The translations under genes and the position numbers were made by a program. DNA of 9,796 nucleotides from Candidatus Cloacimonadota bacterium (GTDB taxonomy: Bacteria; Cloacimonadota; Cloacimonadia; Cloacimonadales; Cloacimonadaceae): NCBI GenBank assembly GCA_023228285.1, contig JALOBM010000072.1, forward strand, positions 1 to 9,796. Reading direction: 5' to 3'. Positions 7,525 through 9,796 of the stretch are shown piece after piece; the first letter of the stretch is position 1, and each line of letters begins with the position of its first letter. Under the pieces are notes generated by a model, which was not told the DNA's origin, searched no databases, and saw only the letters and a list, made by a program, of their open reading frames with translations.

Positions 7525-8241
7525 ATGATATCCGCCTTCTGGAAAATCTGGTTTATTTGCTTTATGTTTGTCTGCCTTTTGGCGTATATCCTCTTGATTA
7601 TCTGCAAAGTACTGCTGCCAAAAGGAGCTTATCGCAAGGTTGTGTATATCTTTGTTCGGTATTGGGGCAGAACCACAGTGCTAAGCACAGGCTCAAAGGT
7701 GGAAGTATGTGGTCTGGATAAACTCCCCTACAGCCAGAGTATCTGTTTCATCTCAAACCATCAGGGTATGTTCGACATTCCACTGTTCCTGGGCTTCATT
7801 GGTCGCCCCGGAGGTTTCATTGCCAAGAAGGAGCTTTTTAAGATACCGGTTTTATCCTGGTGGATGAAAGAGATACCTTGTGTGTTTATCGACCGCTCTT
7901 CCGCACGTAAGGCTATTGAGACCTTTCAAAAGAGCGCAGAAGTGATCAAGGCGGGGCATCCCATGGTGATCTTCCCGGAAGGGACCAGAAGCCAAAGTGA
8001 CATGATGGGGGATTTTCATCTAGGCAGCTTCAAACTGCCGGCCATGGCGGAAGCTACCATCGTGCCGCTGGTCATCAAAAACACTTGGCGAGTGTATGAG
8101 ACAGATAAGCAAATCAAACCCGCAGAACTTAAAATGAGGGTCCTGGAGCCAATAGAACCCAATGATACAATATATAAAGATAAACACGCGCTGGCAGAAG
8201 AGATTTACAATCGCATCAAAACGGCATTAGCGGAGATGTGA
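7525..8241 (+). CDS. plsC: 1-acyl-sn-glycerol-3-phosphate acyltransferase (PlsC family)
   Basis: This inner-membrane enzyme of 238 residues transfers a fatty acyl group to lysophosphatidic acid to make phosphatidic acid, the branch point of phospholipid synthesis. It has an N-terminal membrane anchor (about 4-31). The catalytic HX4D motif is NHQGMFD at 78-84 (H79, D84), the FIDR block is at 121-124, and the glycerophosphate-binding FPEGTRS motif is at 150-156. All core acyltransferase motifs are intact and the length is normal for PlsC. AGGGAA at 7515-7520 precedes ATG 7525, and the gene lies ten bases after the deacetylase-like gene, so they probably share a transcript. A related acyltransferase acting on another lipid (an ornithine lipid or lipid A-type acceptor) cannot be excluded from the motifs alone, but PlsC is the simplest reading. 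Confidence 0.88.
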   Translation: MISAFWKIWFICFMFVCLLAYILLIICKVLLPKGAYRKVVYIFVRYWGRTTVLSTGSKVEVCGLDKLPYSQSICFISNHQGMFDIPLFLGFIGRPGGFIAKKELFKIPVLSWWMKEIPCVFIDRSSARKAIETFQKSAEVIKAGHPMVIFPEGTRSQSDMMGDFHLGSFKLPAMAEATIVPLVIKNTWRVYETDKQIKPAELKMRVLEPIEPNDTIYKDKHALAEEIYNRIKTALAEM

Positions 8242-8271
8242 CCTTACACTACCAGTTTTAAAGGAGCAACT

Positions 8272-9666
8272 ATGCGTAAAATGTTTATACTTGCTATCTT
8301 GCTGCTGCAAACAGCACTCTTGCTGGCATATCTGGACTTTGAAAAGATATACGGCTTCGATCTGGGAAATCCTTATAGCTTTGTAGTTCCTATTAGCGGA
8401 GAGGGAAGCTATTACTATCTGGAAACTGGTGGCGTGGTGGAAGCCCAATTGATGCCATGGATGCAAGGTTGGAAACAAGGCAACGTAAATGAATCAACTT
8501 ATGTTGGCTTCAAAACCAGTATTATTGACTTGTTGAACCCTATCTATAGCCCCTCGGAACCGGCCTTTGTCGCCTACACTCCCTTTCAAACCGACCCTCA
8601 GGGAGATCAGGCTATCGAGGATGCAAACCTGGATATCTTGGAAAGCAGAGTCTCCTTCGGCGATGATCGTCTGTATTATGCTATCCGCAACGCTACTGGG
8701 CTATATCCTCTGAATTCCGGCTTCAATTTCAACGCCTATATGCCCATCCTGGCAAATCCGAACTTCGATATTGAGAATGCTCCTGTTGCTTATGGGTTGG
8801 TATATACGGTGAATATGGGAACGCTCCTGAGTCCCGGCCTCTATAAGATTACGGGTACCACTCTGGAAGGAGTACAGCGTCTGGGAGATATCCAGTTTTC
8901 CGTGCAAGGAGAATGGCTATTGCTTTCGTGCGCATTATCTGATCTGTATGCTGATCCGGATATGGGGGAGTGGTTGATACCGGATTATCCCATGTTTGCT
9001 TCCGCAACAGCTACAGGGCAACTAAACTTGAGTACCGGTATTCAAGCAGGAGATTACAGTATCCCCGGCTTAATCTTGTTAAAACCTCAGTTTGTGAACT
9101 CAGAGAACAGTTTCAGCCCTGTACTAAGTGACATCAGCTACGAATTGAATCCGGATGCTACCCTCTTGAATAACTTCTTTGTAACCTACTCCGATGCAGA
9201 CGCTAATGTGCCTCATCAAGCATATCTCAGCATCGATGGTGCCGCTCAATACCTACTGGAATTGCAGAATCCCGATACTGTGGATTTTGGAATTAATGCT
9301 TTGTATGGTATTGGAAGTCTCGATCTGCCTCAGAATTGGGAGTCCCTAGATATCGTGTTTTCCGATGGTGCGGCTTTCGTGGAGGAACACATCGCCAATC
9401 CCTCAGCGACTGATGATGAGATCCAGATTCCGGCTTTTGCGCTCCATATATACCCCAATCCAGTCAGATCGCAGCTAAAGATCAGTTCAGCTTTGCCTTC
9501 TGCTACCTCAGCAGCGATCTACAATCTGCGGGGTCAGAAGCTGCAGGATTTGCGGTTTGAAAGCGGGAAAAGCGAATCTATACTGGATCTCAGTCATTAT
9601 CCAGCGGGTATTTATCTCCTGAAAGGAAAGGGGATCAGAACCCAGAAGTTTGCCATAGTACACTGA
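8272..9666 (+). CDS. Exported protein of unknown function with T9SS C-terminal sorting domain
   Basis: The protein has 464 residues. A clear signal peptide (MRKMFILAILLLQTALLLA, likely cleaved after A19) sends it to the periplasm. The last ~70 residues (from YPNP at 394-397 through NLRGQKLQDL and LDLSHYPAGIYLLKG) match the type A sorting domain used by the type IX secretion system, so it is probably carried across the outer membrane and released or anchored at the surface. The passenger part (about 20-385) is not recognised. It is rich in beta-type, aromatic and Asp/Asn segments and has no visible catalytic motif; residues about 281-375 could be an Ig- or fibronectin-like beta-sandwich. AAAGGAG at 8260-8266 lies five bases before the ATG. 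The gene follows plsC by 30 bases and may be the last of the operon. Roles in adhesion, surface layers or polymer binding are possible but unsupported. Confidence 0.8.
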   Translation: MRKMFILAILLLQTALLLAYLDFEKIYGFDLGNPYSFVVPISGEGSYYYLETGGVVEAQLMPWMQGWKQGNVNESTYVGFKTSIIDLLNPIYSPSEPAFVAYTPFQTDPQGDQAIEDANLDILESRVSFGDDRLYYAIRNATGLYPLNSGFNFNAYMPILANPNFDIENAPVAYGLVYTVNMGTLLSPGLYKITGTTLEGVQRLGDIQFSVQGEWLLLSCALSDLYADPDMGEWLIPDYPMFASATATGQLNLSTGIQAGDYSIPGLILLKPQFVNSENSFSPVLSDISYELNPDATLLNNFFVTYSDADANVPHQAYLSIDGAAQYLLELQNPDTVDFGINALYGIGSLDLPQNWESLDIVFSDGAAFVEEHIANPSATDDEIQIPAFALHIYPNPVRSQLKISSALPSATSAAIYNLRGQKLQDLRFESGKSESILDLSHYPAGIYLLKGKGIRTQKFAIVH

Positions 9667-9670
9667 TCCT

Positions 9671-9687
9671 CCTCTCTTGGGGAGAGG
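9671..9687 (+). terminator. Possible terminator hairpin after the T9SS cargo gene
   Basis: CCTCTC (9671-9676) and GAGAGG (9682-9687) form a perfect 6-base stem with a five-base loop, starting four bases after the stop codon. The position fits the 3' end of the operon. Only a weak T-rich stretch (TCTCAT) follows, so it may instead stabilise the RNA end or be a dispersed palindromic unit. Confidence 0.45.
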
Positions 9688-9760
9688 TCTCATATTGACG
9701 TATTCGCTTTTGTAGCGGGGCTTTAGCGTATATACCAGAGAAGGGCAGAGAAACGGATAA

Positions 9761-9785
9761 CTGACTATTTTTCTCAGATAGTCAG
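9761..9785. repeat. 8-base inverted repeat near the window end
   Basis: CTGACTAT at 9761-9768 is the exact reverse complement of ATAGTCAG at 9778-9785, with nine bases between. An outer AACTGA (9759-9764) and TCAGTT (9789-9794) offer an alternative pairing. There is no T-run after it. The window ends too soon to tell whether it belongs to the next gene's control region. Confidence 0.4.
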
Positions 9786-9796
9786 AAATCAGTTGA

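Noticed and set aside
1..9796. CRISPR array, tRNA/rRNA genes, insertion sequences or defence genes
   Set aside because: No regularly spaced long repeats, cloverleaf-like sequence, transposase motifs or terminal inverted repeats were seen; nearly all sequence is accounted for by six intact genes.

Overview
The window reads as ordinary chromosome from a Gram-negative bacterium of the FCB group. The best guess is Cloacimonadota or a close relative. This rests on a secreted protein with a YPNP-type type IX secretion (T9SS) sorting tail, a DUF7033-type polysaccharide deacetylase, a DUF1538 membrane protein paired with a P-II-like gene, and moderate GC as judged by eye. The phylum call is an inference, since no rRNA or marker tree can be read here. 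All six genes are on the + strand. I see no mobile elements, tRNAs, CRISPR arrays or broken genes.

Left block (about 101-3357): two genes overlap by four bases (ATGA) and are almost certainly translated together. The first is a large membrane protein made of two DUF1538 repeats in one chain, with a soluble linker between the halves and a second soluble insertion inside the C-terminal half. The second is a 374-residue protein that I read as three tandem P-II-like (GlnB/GlnK-type) modules. The pairing resembles amtB-glnK or sbtA-sbtB, where a membrane transporter is followed by its trimeric signalling protein. Here the three modules appear joined into one polypeptide, which is the most interesting feature of the window.

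Middle (3358-3735): a 378-base non-coding stretch separates the blocks. It holds several short inverted and direct repeats and ends in a good ribosome binding site for lon.

Right block (3736-9666): the order is lon (ATP-dependent LonA protease), a polysaccharide deacetylase-family protein, a PlsC-type 1-acylglycerol-3-phosphate acyltransferase, and a T9SS-exported protein of unknown function. The gaps are 5, 10 and 30 bases, so co-transcription is likely. Apart from Lon, the theme is the cell envelope: glycan modification, phospholipid synthesis and an exported surface or secreted protein. The last 130 bases hold two hairpins and no gene.
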